DNA of 64,000 nt from Candidatus Altimarinota bacterium (GCA_028698305.1 JAQVDN010000002.1:177995-241994), one strand, 5' to 3'; positions 1 through 11,777 are shown, counted from the stretch's first letter. Notes: generated from the letters alone by a model not told the origin. Translations and numbers: made by a program.

Positions 1-1
1 A

Positions 2-667
2 TCTATAAATTCAGAAAAAATTAAATATTTTAAAAACAAAAAAAATGAATGATGTAATTATTCAAGAAACAAATGATTAAAAAATGTAAATAAAAAATCT
101 GATTATATAATTTTTCTTGATGATGATGATTATTTTAATATAAATACTTTAAAAAATATTAACAACTTTTTAAAATGAAAAAATATTAATTGGCTTATAA
201 CAAATAAAATTGATAATAAATGAAATAAAATATCAAAAATTACATGAAATAAAATATCTTATAACTATATATATGATTATTTATTTTGAAAAAATATAAT
301 AGGTGATGTAACTCATATTATTAAAAATAATATTATAAATAATTTATATTTTCCAAATTTAATTAAGAATTGAGAAGAATGGATCTTTTTCTATAAAATA
401 GCAAAAAAAAATAACATCTATTATTTTGATGAAGATTCAACTATATGTGAATATTTAGAATGATGATTAACTCTAAGTAAAGAAAATAATTATATTTTAA
501 ATAGATTAAAATATAAAAATATATTATTTGAAATGATAAAAAATAAAATTTATAATCTAAAATTATTAATAAAATTTTTTTGAATGTATTTATTTACATT
601 TAAATATATAAAAAATACCTTTGAATATATAAAGATTGATAAAATAATTAAAAAAATAATAAAATAA
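2..667 (+). CDS. Family 2 glycosyltransferase, 5' end cut by the window
   Basis: The open frame runs in from the left edge to TAA at 665; 221 residues are visible. The motif DYIIFLDDDDYF, preceded by an NKGL segment, is the GT-A fold donor-site signature (DXD, nucleotide-sugar and metal binding) of family 2 transferases. The C-terminal half is Lys/Ile/Asn rich and hard to classify. In-frame TGA codons (for example at the paired Gly near 460) are read as glycine. It leads a same-strand run of five further surface-polysaccharide genes, 13 bp before the next start. Acceptor and sugar cannot be predicted. Confidence 0.82.
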
Positions 668-680
668 TAAAATAATAAAT

Positions 681-1565
681 ATGTATTATATAAAAGTTAG
701 AAATAAAATTGAAAAAATATTACCTAAATATATTTTTAATATTTTAATAAATTCATGGAGAATGATTATTAGAATTAAAAGAAAAAATCAAGAAAAAAAA
801 TTAAAAAATTTTATAAAAGATATATACAAAAAAGTAAAAATTAAAAATATAAGTTTTCAATTATTAATATCACATAAGAATTGAACCGTAGATAATGAAA
901 TTTTTATTAATTGAATATATGAAAAAGAAATTTTTTATATAATGTATAAAAATATAAAAAAAGACTATATTTGTGTAGATATTTGAGCTAATATATGAAT
1001 GTATACTAATTTTCTTCCAAAACTTGTTTGAAAAAATTGAAAAGTAATTTGATTTGAACCTATCCAAGCTATATATAATCAAAACTTGTCAAGTATAAAT
1101 AAAAATAAATACGAAAATGTTTATTTATATAATAAAGCTTGTTCCGATGTAAATTGAGAAACAATAATAAATATAAATGATTTAAATATGTGATGAAGTA
1201 GTATTGAAAGAAAAAATTCATCAAATATCACTGAAAAAATATCTACTATAATATGAGATGAGATTTTGTTAAAGGAAGAAAAAATAAATTTTATAAAAAT
1301 AGATACAGAATGACATGAATGGAAGGTAATAAAATGAATAGAAAAAACAATAAATAAATTTTCTCCTAAAATGATTATTGAATTTTCTCCATATTTATTT
1401 AGTGATAAAAATGATTGAAAAAAAATACTAGATTTTTTTCTGTGTAGGTATAATTATGTATATATTGTAGAAAAATGAGAAAAATTAAATTTGAAAAAAG
1501 AAAATGATATCTATAAATATTATGAACTTGAAAATGAAACTCAAGTAAATCTATTTTTCTATTAA
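681..1565 (+). CDS. FkbM-family SAM-dependent methyltransferase
   Basis: A 294-residue protein. The SAM-binding motif VDIGANIGMYT lies near residue 95, followed by GKVIGFEP (end of beta-2) and, further on, KIDTEGHEW, the FkbM (Methyltransf_21) signature with its conserved DTEG. Such enzymes O-methylate sugars in capsule, O-antigen and glycan clusters. The N-terminal 80 residues are basic and Lys/Ile rich without a recognisable domain. The start is the first ATG after the upstream stop. There is no Shine-Dalgarno sequence, only A/T. Neighbours on both sides are glycosyltransferases, which supports a role in decorating a surface polysaccharide. The precise substrate is unknown. Confidence 0.88.
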
Positions 1566-1582
1566 ATTAAAAAATAAATATT

Positions 1583-2287
1583 ATGATACCTAAAAAAATC
1601 CATTATTGTTGGTTTTGATGAAATAAAAAACCAAATAGTTTTAATAAGTATTTAAAAACCTGGAAAAAAATATTACCAGATTATGAAATACTAGAATGGA
1701 ATGAAAATAATTATAAAACAAATCATGTTTTTTTTAATGAAATGTATAAAAGAAAAAAATGGGCTTTTGTTTCTGACTATGCAAGATTAGATATTCTAAA
1801 TAAAGAATGATGAATATATTTAGATGTTGATATGGAAGTAGTTAAAAGTTTTAATGATTTATTAAAATTTAATTGTTTTCTTTGATATGAAGATAAAAAT
1901 TTAATTAATTGAGCTATAATTTGAGTTTCAAAAGATAATGTTTTTATTAAATCATGCTTAGAAGAATATAATAATATTAAAAATTATGATTTAATTAATA
2001 GTTTTACTATTCCACAAATCATAACTAAACATTTGAAAAAAAATTGATTAGAAAAGTATTGAGAACAAGAAATTAACTGAATAAAAATTTATACAGAAGA
2101 ATACTTCTACCCATATAAAAAAATTGATTGATTTTCAAAAAAATGTATAACTAATAATACTTATGCAATACATCATTGGAATGATAGTTGGGGTGATAAG
2201 AATATCATAAAAATAATATCTATTAAATTAACTATTTTTACAAAAAAAATATGAATATATAATTTTTTAAAAAAAATTTATAAATAA
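1583..2287 (+). CDS. GT32-like glycosyltransferase (Gly_transf_sug, DXD)
   Basis: A 234-residue protein that starts MIPKKIHYCWFGG, the usual opening of capsular polysaccharide/mannosyl transferases of the Gly_transf_sug (OCH1/TcdB-like) group. The segment AFVSDYARLDIL, then GGIYLDVDMEV, contains the DXD nucleotide-sugar site around residue 96. HHWNDSWG near the C-terminus matches the conserved HxxxxSW motif of this family. Length is typical. It lies 17 bp after the methyltransferase and 4 bp before the acyltransferase, so co-transcription is likely. Donor sugar not predictable. Confidence 0.9.
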
Positions 2288-2291
2288 AACT

Positions 2292-2996
2292 ATGCAAACA
2301 TTGAAATTTATTCGGATAAATATAGTTCCAAATATAATAAAATATATAATAAATTATACATTACTAATTTGAAAAACTTGAAAACTTCAAATTGATAAAC
2401 AAACATATTTCAATATTTCAATAATTGATATAATCAAAAAAAATATAAATATTAATAAAACAGTTATTTGAAGTTATAATATTAATTTTAAATGAAGTAT
2501 TGAAATAGATAAATACTCAAATGTTAATTGACCTAATACATATTTATTATGATGTAGTAATTATAAAATAAAAATATGAAAATTTTGTTCAATTGCACCA
2601 AATGTAACAATTATTTCAAGTAATAATCATGATTATTCGAAATTAACAATTACTCCATGACCAATTTGATTAAATAATATAAATATATGAGGTGATGTAA
2701 TAATATGAAATGATGTATGGATTTGAACTAATGTAGTTATATTCCCATGAATCAAAATTGGTAATTGAGCAATTATATGAGCATGAAGTATCATAAATAA
2801 GGATATTGAACCCTATAGTATAAATGTATGAAATCCAACTAAAAATATAAAGTATAGATTTAATGAAAAAACTATTAATTTAATAGAAAAATCTGAATGG
2901 TGGAATTGGGATTTAGAAAAAATTAAAAATAATTATAATTTGGAATTTATAAAAAATGAAGGACAAAAAAATTTTAATATTAATACCTGAAATTAA
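2292..2996 (+). CDS. Hexapeptide-repeat (LbH) O-acyltransferase
   Basis: A 234-residue protein. Hexapeptide repeats (I/V-G-x-x-x-x) form a left-handed beta helix from about residue 60 to 180: IGKFCSIAPNVTI, IGGDVIIGNDVWIG, IGNGAIIGAGSI. The histidine in SSNNHDY is the expected catalytic base of CatB/VatD-type acetyltransferases. The terminal NVGNPTKNIKYRF motif is characteristic of polysaccharide O-acetyltransferases. Many of the repeat glycines are encoded by TGA. It probably acetylates a sugar of the polysaccharide made by the neighbours. The 3' end overlaps the next gene by 41 bp in another frame. Confidence 0.9.
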
Positions 2997-4104
2997 AAAT
3001 TATTGATGAATGGTCTTATGGTGAAAAATATTATGAGACAATTTAATAAAAAATAATTATAAAGTTTCATATTTAACAATTTATAAAGAGTGAGATAATA
3101 AAAACCTAAATAATAAATCTGAATACTTTTATTTTTCACCTTGAAAAATTTCAACAAATAATTATTTAATGAAATTTTTTTATATATTTAAATTAATCAT
3201 TGAATATTTTTATTTTATATGGAAAATCAAACCTGATATAATAATAAGTTGATGAAGTTTTCTAAATATGGTAAATATAATATGAAAATTATTTAATTAT
3301 AAATCAATCATATCAATCCATTCAAGTATAAATTCAGAAACTAAGATTAATATATTTTTACAAAAAATAATATATAAAAAAGCAGATAAAATAGTAACAA
3401 TAAATATTGAAGAAAAAGAAAATTTAATCAATAATTTTTCATTTAATAAAAATCAAATTACAACTATATATAACTCAATTGATATAGAAAAAGTTAAAAA
3501 AATAAAAAATGAAAAAATAGAAGATGAATTAGAAAATATTTTTAATAATTGAAAAAAAACATATATTCATATTTGAAGATTATCAAAAGAAAAAAATCAT
3601 ATTTTCTTACTAAAAAATTTTAATAAATTTAACAAAGATAATATTAATACACAACTTATTTTTTTATGAGATTGACCTGAGAAGGAAAAAATTATAAAAT
3701 ATATGAAACAATTAAAAAATGAAAACATACATTATTTTTGATTACAAAACAATGTATATAAATTTTTGAATAAAAGTGATTTTCTGATTTTAAATAGTCT
3801 TTATGAATGATTTCCAATAGTTTTTATAGAAGCACTTACTCTATGAATTCCTATAATATCACTTGATTTCAAAACAGGAGCAAAGGAATGTATAAGACAA
3901 AATAATAATTTAAAAGAATGTTTAAATAATGAAATTCATACTAATGGTATATTAATTCCATATATGAATGAAAAATTATTTATTAAATGATTAAAGAAAT
4001 GATTAAATAATAAATTTAATTCAAATGAGATTAAAAAGAATAGTAAAATTTTCGATATTAATAATACTATAAAACAATGGATTCAAATAATAGAAGAAAA
4101 ATAA
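2956..4104 (+). CDS. Family 4 glycosyltransferase (GT-B)
   Basis: A 382-residue GT-B protein. The N-terminal domain begins KKILILIPEIKNYGG, the usual beta strand plus glycine loop. The C-terminal domain has the family-4 pattern HIGRLSKEKNH, then LIFLGDGPEKEKI, and the E-x7-E donor motif EGFPIVFIEALTLGIP (around residue 300), with retaining catalysis expected. The start at 2956 overlaps the upstream gene; an internal ATG would remove the first beta strand, so the early start is preferred. Its own 3' end overlaps the next gene by 28 bp. Inferred to extend a surface polysaccharide. Confidence 0.9.
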
Positions 4105-5390
4105 TAGCAATACCCTCAAAAAATTTATGAGAATCATGATACAATATGTATATATCAATTTATAAAACATTAAAATTAAATTGATACACATGTTATTTTT
4201 TGCAACCAAATAAATTTGTAAAAGAATATTTATTAAAATCTTGAGTTGATGAATTAGATATATTAGAACTTAAAGAAAATATTTATTATATTAAAAAATA
4301 TAGTAATACTGAAAAAAAAGAATATAAACAAATTATTACTTTTATAGAAAAATTTTTTTGAAAATTATCTTTTAATTCAATTCTAAATGAAAATTTAAAA
4401 GAATACTCAGAATATGATTATATTATTAAAAAATTTAATATAAACACTATTATTGTTTATAATGGGATTTTTAGAATATGAAGATTAGTATGATTAGATA
4501 ATAAATGTGAAATAATATATTTTGAAAATTGATATTTTCCAAATACTCTTCAAATAGATAATAAATGAATAAATGCTGAATCAAGTATTACCGATATAAA
4601 ATATGAAGAATTATTAAAATATAAAAAATTAAATAATGATATTATTAAAAAAGTAGAAATATTTAATAAAAATATTAGTATAAATTATTTTAAAAAAATA
4701 ACATTAAATTTAAAATCTTATAACTATAAAACAAATTTTTTCTATACATTATTTCTTATTAGAAAAATAATAGAGATAGTAAAAAAAAATCTTTATTATA
4801 ATTTTTTAAAAGAAAAATGAATAGAAAAAAACTGAAAATATATATTTATAGCTTTTCAAGTTCATGATGATACTCAACTAATTTTTAACAGTCCAATAAT
4901 TAAAAATATGTCAGAAATATTAGATTTATATTATAATGATATAAATCTAATATTTCCTAATTATAAAATTGTTGTTAAAGAACATCCAATGGATATTTGA
5001 AGAATAAACTATTCTAATCTTCAAAGAAAATATCCTGATATAATATGGATAAAAAAATGAAATATAGATGATATAATTAATAAATCTGAATATGTGATTT
5101 GTATAAACTCTAGTGTAGGATTTCAAGCATTAAGTAAATATAAAAAAGTATTTACTTTATGAGAAAACTTTTATTCAAATAATCCATGGGTTGAAAAATT
5201 AGAAAATAAAGAATCTTTTAAAGAACAACTTATAAAATTAAAAGATAAAAAATTAGATAATAAAAAAATAGATGAATATATAAAAATTTTCAAAAATGAA
5301 TTATTTATAAATTGAGCATGAAAATGATGGGCTTGGGAAAATTATAATGAAAAAACTATAAAAAAAATTTGCGAATATATAGTTAAATAA
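4077..5390 (+). CDS. Capsule polysaccharide biosynthesis protein (KpsC/KpsS-like)
   Basis: A 437-residue protein resembling the Capsule_synth family. Visible markers are FIAFQVHDDTQLIFNSP in the centre, KIVVKEHPMDIGR (a conserved HP motif), then CINSSVGFQALSKYKKVFTLGE, the pattern of KpsS/KpsC-type Kdo transferases. An N-terminal GT-B-like half (NLGESGYNMYISIY) precedes it. In Gram-negative capsules these enzymes build the poly-Kdo linker; here the sugar is unknown. It is the last gene of the plus-strand polysaccharide run and ends immediately before a strong hairpin. Confidence 0.82.
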
Positions 5391-5395
5391 AAAAA

Positions 5396-5425
5396 CAGAA
5401 ACTAAAATATAGTTTCTGTTTTTTT
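5396..5425. terminator. Bidirectional intrinsic terminator
   Basis: A 9-bp perfect stem (CAGAAACTA / TAGTTTCTG) with a short loop is followed by seven T on the plus strand and preceded by A's, so it can serve both the plus-strand polysaccharide run and the converging minus-strand glycosyltransferase whose stop codon touches it. Confidence 0.85.
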
Positions 5426-6227
5426 ATTTTCATTTTAATAATAAAAATAATTTTAATATGATTGATGAAGGAACAAAATAATATAAAAATTTTTCTAAAT
5501 ATAATCTAATATAATTTTTAAAAGCAAATTTAATTTTATAATTTTTAATTGCATTTTCTTTTACATCAATAGTCATTTTCAATTGTTGTTTTAATTTTTT
5601 TACCTTTCAAGAATCATCAAATATTCTATAATAATATAAATAATCATTATATATGGCAAATTGAAATCCTTTACTATAAAACCTTAACCATAAATCATAA
5701 TCTTCAGCTAAATTAAACCTTTCATCATATCATCAACATTTTTCAAATGCTTCTTTTTTTATTATAGAACAGGCATGACAGATAGGGCTTTCATTTAATA
5801 TAGTTTCATCTACATTAGAATTATATTCCCTCTTTCAAATTTGTTTTCAATATTTATCAATAAAATATAAATTAGAACTTAATATATCAATCTCAGAATT
5901 TTCTAACATATAATTATATTGTTTTTCTATCCTAGATAAATCAATAATATCATCTGAATCCATTCTAACAATATATTTTCATTTTGATAATAATATAGCT
6001 CTATTTAAAGTATAAACTAATTTTGAATTTTTATCATTTCTAAAAAGTTTTATTCTATCATCTTTCTTTTCATATTCTTGTAATAATTCAAAACTTCAAT
6101 CATTAGAAAAATCATCAACTATAATAAATTCAAAATCTTTAAAACTTTGATTTAAAACACTTTCTAAAGCTTCAACTAAATAAGCTTTAGTATTATATAC
6201 AGGCATTATAACTGATATTTTTTTCAT
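5424..6227 (-). CDS. Family 2 glycosyltransferase
   Basis: A 267-residue protein. It starts KKISVIMPVYNT, followed by ALESVLNQSFKDFEFIIVDD and GKYIVRMDSDDI (DXD near residue 90), the full GT2 signature. The later segment HACSIIKKEAFEKCGGYDE and EDYDLWLRF is the acceptor-side ED motif seen in O-antigen and exopolysaccharide transferases. A hydrophobic C-terminus may be membrane-associated. It is followed on the minus strand by the shared terminator and lies downstream of gpsA. The sugar is not predictable. Confidence 0.92.
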
Positions 6228-6272
6228 TTATATAAATTAATTATATTACTTTTAATTATAACAAAAAAAAAA

Positions 6273-7220
6273 TTAATCATTTATCATATGATAAAATTTC
6301 TTTGTCATTTCAAAACCTGATTTATCTTTTACTTTTTCATAAACAGCCTTTATTGTTTCATATCATTCACTATGTTTATTCTCACTTTCTAATATCTCCA
6401 AAGCTTGTTTTGAAGTATTTCAAAGTCATAAAAGCTCTCAAAAATATCTATTTCTAGAGTTTCAAAAACAAGTTGCTATCATGTCTCAGCCTAGAGAATA
6501 ATACCCAAAATCTAGATTTTCAGATCATCCATAAAGAGATATTATTTTTTTACACTCGTTTAGATAATCTACAAAATATTTTCAAATACTTGATTTTGCT
6601 TCTCATTTTGCTTCATAATACCCTATAATAATAGCCATAATATTTTTTAGACTACCATAAAGTTCTATATTTGTGATATTTTTTGAAAGATTTATATTAA
6701 AATTTTCATTTTCAAATAATGATAATAATTTTTTTCAAATTTCTATGTCATTAATTCATAAATCAGCAGATATTTTTTTACCAGAAACTACTTCAAAAGA
6801 AAGCATTCATCATGATAAAACTGCATATTCAAAAGATTTTTCTTTAAGTAAATCTGAAACCAATCAATATATAGTTTGATTTGTAGATATATCTATCCCC
6901 TTTGCTAGATTCAAAATAATTACACCTGATTTTAAAAATGGAGATATCGTTTTGATAGTTTCTTTTATATTTTGAGCAGGTATAGCAAGTATAATCAAAT
7001 CCATATCTGATATTATATCACTATAATCATCTATCAAAATTATATTTTGAGGTAATTTATATCAAGGAAAAAAATTGGGATGTTCTCTTGAGTCTTTTAT
7101 TATTTCAACTAGAGTTTTATTTCTGCCATAAAAATAAAAATCTTGTAATAAATTATTTTCTCACAAGAGTTTATTTATAGCAAAACCAAAAGATCCAAGT
7201 CAAAGAGTCAGTATTTTCAT
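6273..7220 (-). CDS. gpsA: NAD(P)-dependent glycerol-3-phosphate dehydrogenase
   Basis: A 315-residue protein. The dinucleotide-binding loop GLGSFGFAINKLL is at the N-terminus, followed by LAIPAQNIKETI, NLAKGID (normally LTKG), AVLSGG and the catalytic-lysine region SLKNIMAIIIGY. This is the GpsA layout, reducing dihydroxyacetone phosphate to sn-glycerol 3-phosphate for phospholipid or polymer synthesis in the cytosol. Length is slightly below the usual 330-340. The motifs depart a little from model GpsA, so substrate assignment is less certain than the family. It follows galE on the same strand with a 9-bp gap. Confidence 0.85.
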
Positions 7221-7229
7221 TTTTTATTT

Positions 7230-8276
7230 TTATTTATTATAAAATTTCCAAGCATTTTTTAAACTATCTTGAAGTGATGTTTTTGCTGTCCATTCAAGTA
7301 TATTTTTTGATTTACTTGGATTACAATAAACACTTGCTAAATCTCAATTTCTCCTTGGTGCTATTTTAAAAGGGATATCTTTTCAAGTTGCATTTTTTGA
7401 TTCTTGTATCATTTCAAAAACACTCACTCACTTACCTGTTCATAGATTAAAATTATCTATAAAACCTGAAAAATCTAGATTTTCAAGAAGTTCATAAGCT
7501 TTTAAGTGTCAATCTATCAAATCAACAACATCTATATAATCCCTGACTCAACTACCATCAATAGTTTCATAATCATCTCAAAATACATTTAAATATGGTA
7601 ATTCTCAAGATGCAACTTTCATGATAAATGGAGAAAGATTATTTGGTAATCCATCTGGATTTTCTCAAATAAGTCAACTAGGATGAGCTCAAATAGGATT
7701 AAAATATCTCAAATTTATAACATTGAAAGATGCAAATTTTGATAAATCATTTAATATATTTTCAATTAAAAATTTTGTAGTTCCATAAGGATTACTTGTA
7801 TTTCAAGTTAGATCATTTTCAGAAAATCAATTAAAACTCCTTTCTCCCTTTGGGGGAAAGGTTGGGATTGAGCGATTTGAATCATAAACTGTTGCTGAAC
7901 TCGAAAATATAATATTTTTTACATTATAAGATTGCATAAGTTCAAATAATCTCAAACTACCTACTAAATTGTTATCAAAATAATGTAATGGTTTTTCACA
8001 ACTCTCTCATACTGCTTTTAATCAAGCAAAATGAAGTACTCAATCAAAAGAGTATTTTTTAAAAACTTCTTCTAATTTTTCTTTATTCCTCAAATCAACT
8101 TCATAAAAATCTGGTTTGTATCATAGTATTTCTCAAATATTTCTATAAGTTGATAGACAAGAATTGTCTAAATTGTCTATAATAACAGTTTTATATCAAG
8201 TTTGTTCAAAAGCTATAACTGCATGACTTCATATATAACCTATACCTCATGTAATCAAAATAGTTTTTTGTTTCAT
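7230..8276 (-). CDS. galE: UDP-glucose 4-epimerase with in-frame palindromic insert
   Basis: A 348-residue SDR-family protein that interconverts UDP-glucose and UDP-galactose. Visible are the NAD loop TGGIGYIGSH, HFAGLKAVGES, SSSATVY and the catalytic Tyr-Lys pair in NPYGTTK, then RYFNPIGAHPSG. Between SSSATVY and NPYGTTK the usual loop is replaced and lengthened by a segment reading RSIPTFPPKGERSF, encoded by a copy of the dispersed palindromic repeat (7832-7871). The reading frame stays open, so the enzyme is probably still made. It supplies galactose units for the polysaccharide genes nearby. Confidence 0.93.
7832..7871. repeat. Palindromic repeat copy inserted in frame in galE
   Basis: A GC-richer island in AT-rich coding sequence with the core CTCCCTTTGGGGGAAAGG, half-palindromic. 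On the minus strand it reads like the copies at 11745, 12967, 13354 and 16069 (a CCCAACC-type arm, then CCCAAAGGGAGA). It adds about 14 residues to GalE without a frame break, as Rickettsia palindromic elements do in their host genes. Confidence 0.85.
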
Positions 8277-8282
8277 AAATTT

Positions 8283-8318
8283 TTATAATAATTATTATTA
8301 ATATAATAATTATTATAA
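8283..8318. repeat. AT-only perfect palindrome upstream of galE
   Basis: Two 15-bp arms of pure A/T (TTATAATAATTATTA and its complement) around a 6-bp centre lie between the lamin-tail gene stop and galE start. It lacks a clear T-tract, so it may be a weak terminator, an operator or chance in such AT-rich DNA. Confidence 0.45.
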
Positions 8319-8340
8319 AGAAAAATCAAAAATTATTTTT

Positions 8341-10590
8341 TTAATTTAATAATTTATATTTTTTTAAAATAAATAATCCTAAAATAAAACTAAGAAATAA
8401 AAATATAAAAATACTTATAATTAAATCCTTACTTTTTTCATCTTCATATTCTTCAATTACAATATCTTGAACATCATAATTATCTTGTTCTATAAAAATC
8501 TCATTATCTTCAATAACAAAGTCATTTTTATTATTTTCTACTTTTGGTAATGATTTTATATATTCTATCTCAAATTCTTTTTCAAATAATTCTCAATTTT
8601 TTGACTCTCAAGAAAATAAAACATTATATTTTCAAAAGTCTTTATAAGTAATATATGGTGGATTTTTTCAAACATAAGTTTCACCATTTCAAAAATCCCA
8701 AAAATAACTAGAAAAATCTCATACACTTTCACTACCATCAAAATTTATACTACAATTTTTAATACAAGTTATCTTATGAACTCCTAAAATCTTATTTGAT
8801 CAAAGTTTTCATTGAGTTGAAATCTTTAATAAATAAACTTGATTTTCTTGTATATTAGACAATGCTTGTTTTTCTATTTTTTCTTCTTGTTCTTTTGCTA
8901 ATAATAATTCTTCATGTTTTCATAAAACTTCAATTTCAAAAAAATCTTGGGAGTAGTTTCAATATTCATCACTCACTTCAAAAGTAACTTGATAAGATCA
9001 TTCTTCAAAAACCATAGATTTTGGATTTTTTCACTCAAAATATTCTCCATTTCAAAAGTCCCAAAAATAATTGAGTTCTTCTCAAAAACTTTCACTTCCA
9101 TCAAAATTTATACTACAACTTTCACTGTTTATACATATCATTTTATTATCTTCTAAAATCTTATTTTTTGATAATTTTCATTGCAAAGTAATTATAGATT
9201 TTGGTTCTACCAACTCATATTTATTTTCAAAAATAAAATTAGCTTTTTTACAATTATCATCATAATTTTCATCACATATTTCTAAACTTATTTCATGTTT
9301 TCATGGTCAAAAATAAACAGAATTAGGATTACATTTATTTTCATTTCATTTTCAATCTATATTTTCTCAAAAATTCCAACTACAAACTAAATCATTATGA
9401 GTTTTTTCATATAAAAAATTGATTTTACACTCTTTTTTATTACAAGTATTATCTTTTTCAAGTCATGATTGAACTTGTATTTTTGGCTCTATTACATCTA
9501 TTTTAGATTTATAAATTGTATTTTTATTAGAAGAATAAAATATATTTGTAGAACTAGAAGAATTTGTTTGAATTTGTTTTCATTCATTTTTTATCTTAAA
9601 GTTCAATTCTCAAAAATGATTTTGATTTGTTTTATTTGATATTTTTATATTAATATTTGTAGTTCATATAGGAAAAATAATAGTATTTGGATTACACTTA
9701 TTTTCTTCTCATGTGATTCAACCCAGTCAAAAATCGATTAAACAATTAAAATCAGTTTCTTTTAAAGAAGAAAAAGTAGTTCTAAAATCAAAATTTACCC
9801 TACAATCATCTTTTGTTCTATCACAATTATAAATAATTCAATCTAAAATAATATTATCTTTTTCTAAAAGATAAGTTGGAGATTGAAAAGTATTTTTTAT
9901 ATCTATATTTATTTTTTTATTTTCAATACTTCAAGAATTTGTATCTTGATTATTTGTTTCAATTTCATAATTCTCTATACTTCAAGAACTAAAAATATTA
10001 TCTTGACTTAAATCTTGTTCTTGATTAAGTTCTCAACTTCAAGTTTCAATTTCAAATTGATTTTCATTTGATTCTTCATCCAAATTTCAAGAATTAGTTT
10101 CTAAAACTTCATTATTTTCTTCTATTATTTCATTTTCTTGTAAATCTCATTCTTGTATTTCTCAAGAATTAGTTTCCGTATCTTCAATTATTTCTTCTCA
10201 TAAATTAATATCTTTTTCTATCTTTATAGCTTCTCATTTGGTAGAAGTAGTATAATAAAAACTATCAACCAATTTTCAAGAACTATCTTTTAGATATACT
10301 TCCTCATCACTATTATTTAAAACAACCATTGTTTGTGGTCTATAATATTTTTTACTTTCATCTGGTAAAAATAAATCATCTCAAAAAATATATTCTTTTC
10401 AAGTTTTATCTGATAATTTATATCAATTTAGATTATTTACTCAATTTCAATCATAAGTTATTTGAACATATTCATCAATAGTTTCTTCAGCTACATTTGG
10501 CATTATTTCAGTAAAATAAAATGCACCAAATACATTTTTGTATAAAAAAATAAAGATTAATAACACAATAAAATAATATTTTGTTTTCAT
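8341..10590 (-). CDS. Exported lamin-tail/PKD surface protein, C-terminally anchored
   Basis: A 749-residue protein. Residues 1-24 form a signal peptide (MKTKYYFIVLLIFIFLY...). Next comes a lamin-tail domain (FTEIMPNVAEE ... NLNGYKLSD ... VVLNN), then a long Asn/Glu/Ser linker with repeated NSG tripeptides. At least two PKD-like Ig folds follow, marked by FDGSESFGEELNYFGDFGNG and FDGSESVGDF...YFGDFGNGE with GKNP after each. The last 25 residues are a transmembrane helix followed by KKYKLLN. LTD-PKD combinations are common in CPR surface proteins and suggest adhesion. An earlier ATG at 10629 exists, but the 10590 start gives the cleaner signal peptide. Confidence 0.87.
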
Positions 10591-10670
10591 TATTAAAAAA
10601 TAAATGGAGAGCAAAAACATTATACTCATAGCACATTAAATTTGCATTAAATTAAAATGAAATTAAAAAA

Positions 10671-10692
10671 AACAAGCTTTAGAAAGCTTGTT
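10671..10692 (-). terminator. Intrinsic terminator for the DUF2304-glycosyltransferase gene
   Basis: Perfect stem AACAAGCTTT / AAAGCTTGTT with a 2-nt loop. On the minus strand it is followed by six U. It lies directly after the stop codon of the 10694-11722 gene. Confidence 0.88.
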
Positions 10693-10693
10693 T

Positions 10694-11722
10694 TTATCTA
10701 AAAAATTTTGTCCAAATAGTTCTTATTACTATAGAAAAAGCATTGGAAGAATTTTGTCATTTTGCAACACTATATGGAGTGTAAATTATATTTACTGGCA
10801 TTTCTTTATACCTAATCCTTTTACTTGAAATTATATCTATTATTTCAGAAGCATGAGTCATTCAATCTTGAGTTATAATTATATCATCTAAAATATTTTT
10901 TCTTATAACTCTGTATCAATTATGAGTATCAGTTAAATGAATTTTGCTTACAAAAAAAGTGAAAAGTATACCTAGTTTTAAAACTATTTTTCTTTTTAAT
11001 GGAATATTTGTTTTTGCTTCTTCTAAAAATCTACTTCACAATATAATTCAAATATTATTTTCAGTTTCTAATACTCTTTTCATTTCAACATAATCAACTA
11101 TATCATGTTGACCATCTGCATCAAAAGTAATGATGTATTTTATATCACCATATCTTCTTATATATTCAAACCCAGTTTCTAGAGCTGCTCATTGTCACCT
11201 ATTTTTTAGATGATTTAAAAGTATAATCTTATCTTGAAAAGAATTTAAAATTTCTCTAGAGTTATCTTTTGATCAGTCATTTACTACAAGTATATTTTTA
11301 TATCAAGAATCAATTATATTTTCTATAGTTTTTTTGATAACTTTTGACTCATTATAACAAGGAATCAAAAAAACTTCATCTCAAGTTATTGTTTTTTTAT
11401 TACTATTTTCTATAGCTATTTCTCTAATAAGTTTTGTTATACTTTCTTTATTCTCAGTATGTTTACTAAGTAAAAGTAAAACAAAATAAATCAAAAATAC
11501 TATAGCTCAATAAACCAAAACATCTGCTCATCTAGCTACTCAAAAAAGATTTCATATCCTATTTAAAATATCAGGGAAAAAAGTGAAAACTAATAATCAA
11601 CTTCAAATTCATATAAAAACCAAAAAATGAAGTGCATTAAATTTCTCTTTACGAGAAATATCAATTGCAATTATCAAAATAATTATTCATGAAATAATGA
11701 AGAAAAACTCTAAAAGTGTCAT
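10694..11722 (-). CDS. DUF2304-glycosyltransferase 2 fusion (polyprenyl-P transferase type)
   Basis: A 342-residue protein. The first about 90 residues hold three membrane helices (FFFIISGIIILIIAI, FLVFIGIGSGLLVFTFF, VYGAIVFLIYFVLLLL), matching the DUF2304 small membrane protein often encoded next to GT2 genes. Residues 115-335 are a DPM1-like GT2 domain: FLIPCYNESKVIKKTI, LVVNDGSKDNS, YIITFDADGQHD and GSRFL. This domain arrangement suggests transfer of a sugar to a polyprenyl phosphate at the membrane. The fusion of two normally separate genes is the unusual feature. It lies downstream of recG, separated by two palindromic repeats. Confidence 0.88.
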
Positions 11723-11744
11723 TTGTTTTTTATTAAATTATAAT

Positions 11745-11777
11745 CCCTCACCCTAACCCTCTCCCAAAGGGCGAGGG
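11745..11777 (+). repeat. Dispersed palindromic repeat, left half of an inverted pair
   Basis: GC-rich copy with CCCTCACCCTAACCCTCTC followed by CCAAAGGGCGAGGG. It is the best match to the recG-flanking copies and is in inverted orientation to the copy at 11815. Confidence 0.88.
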
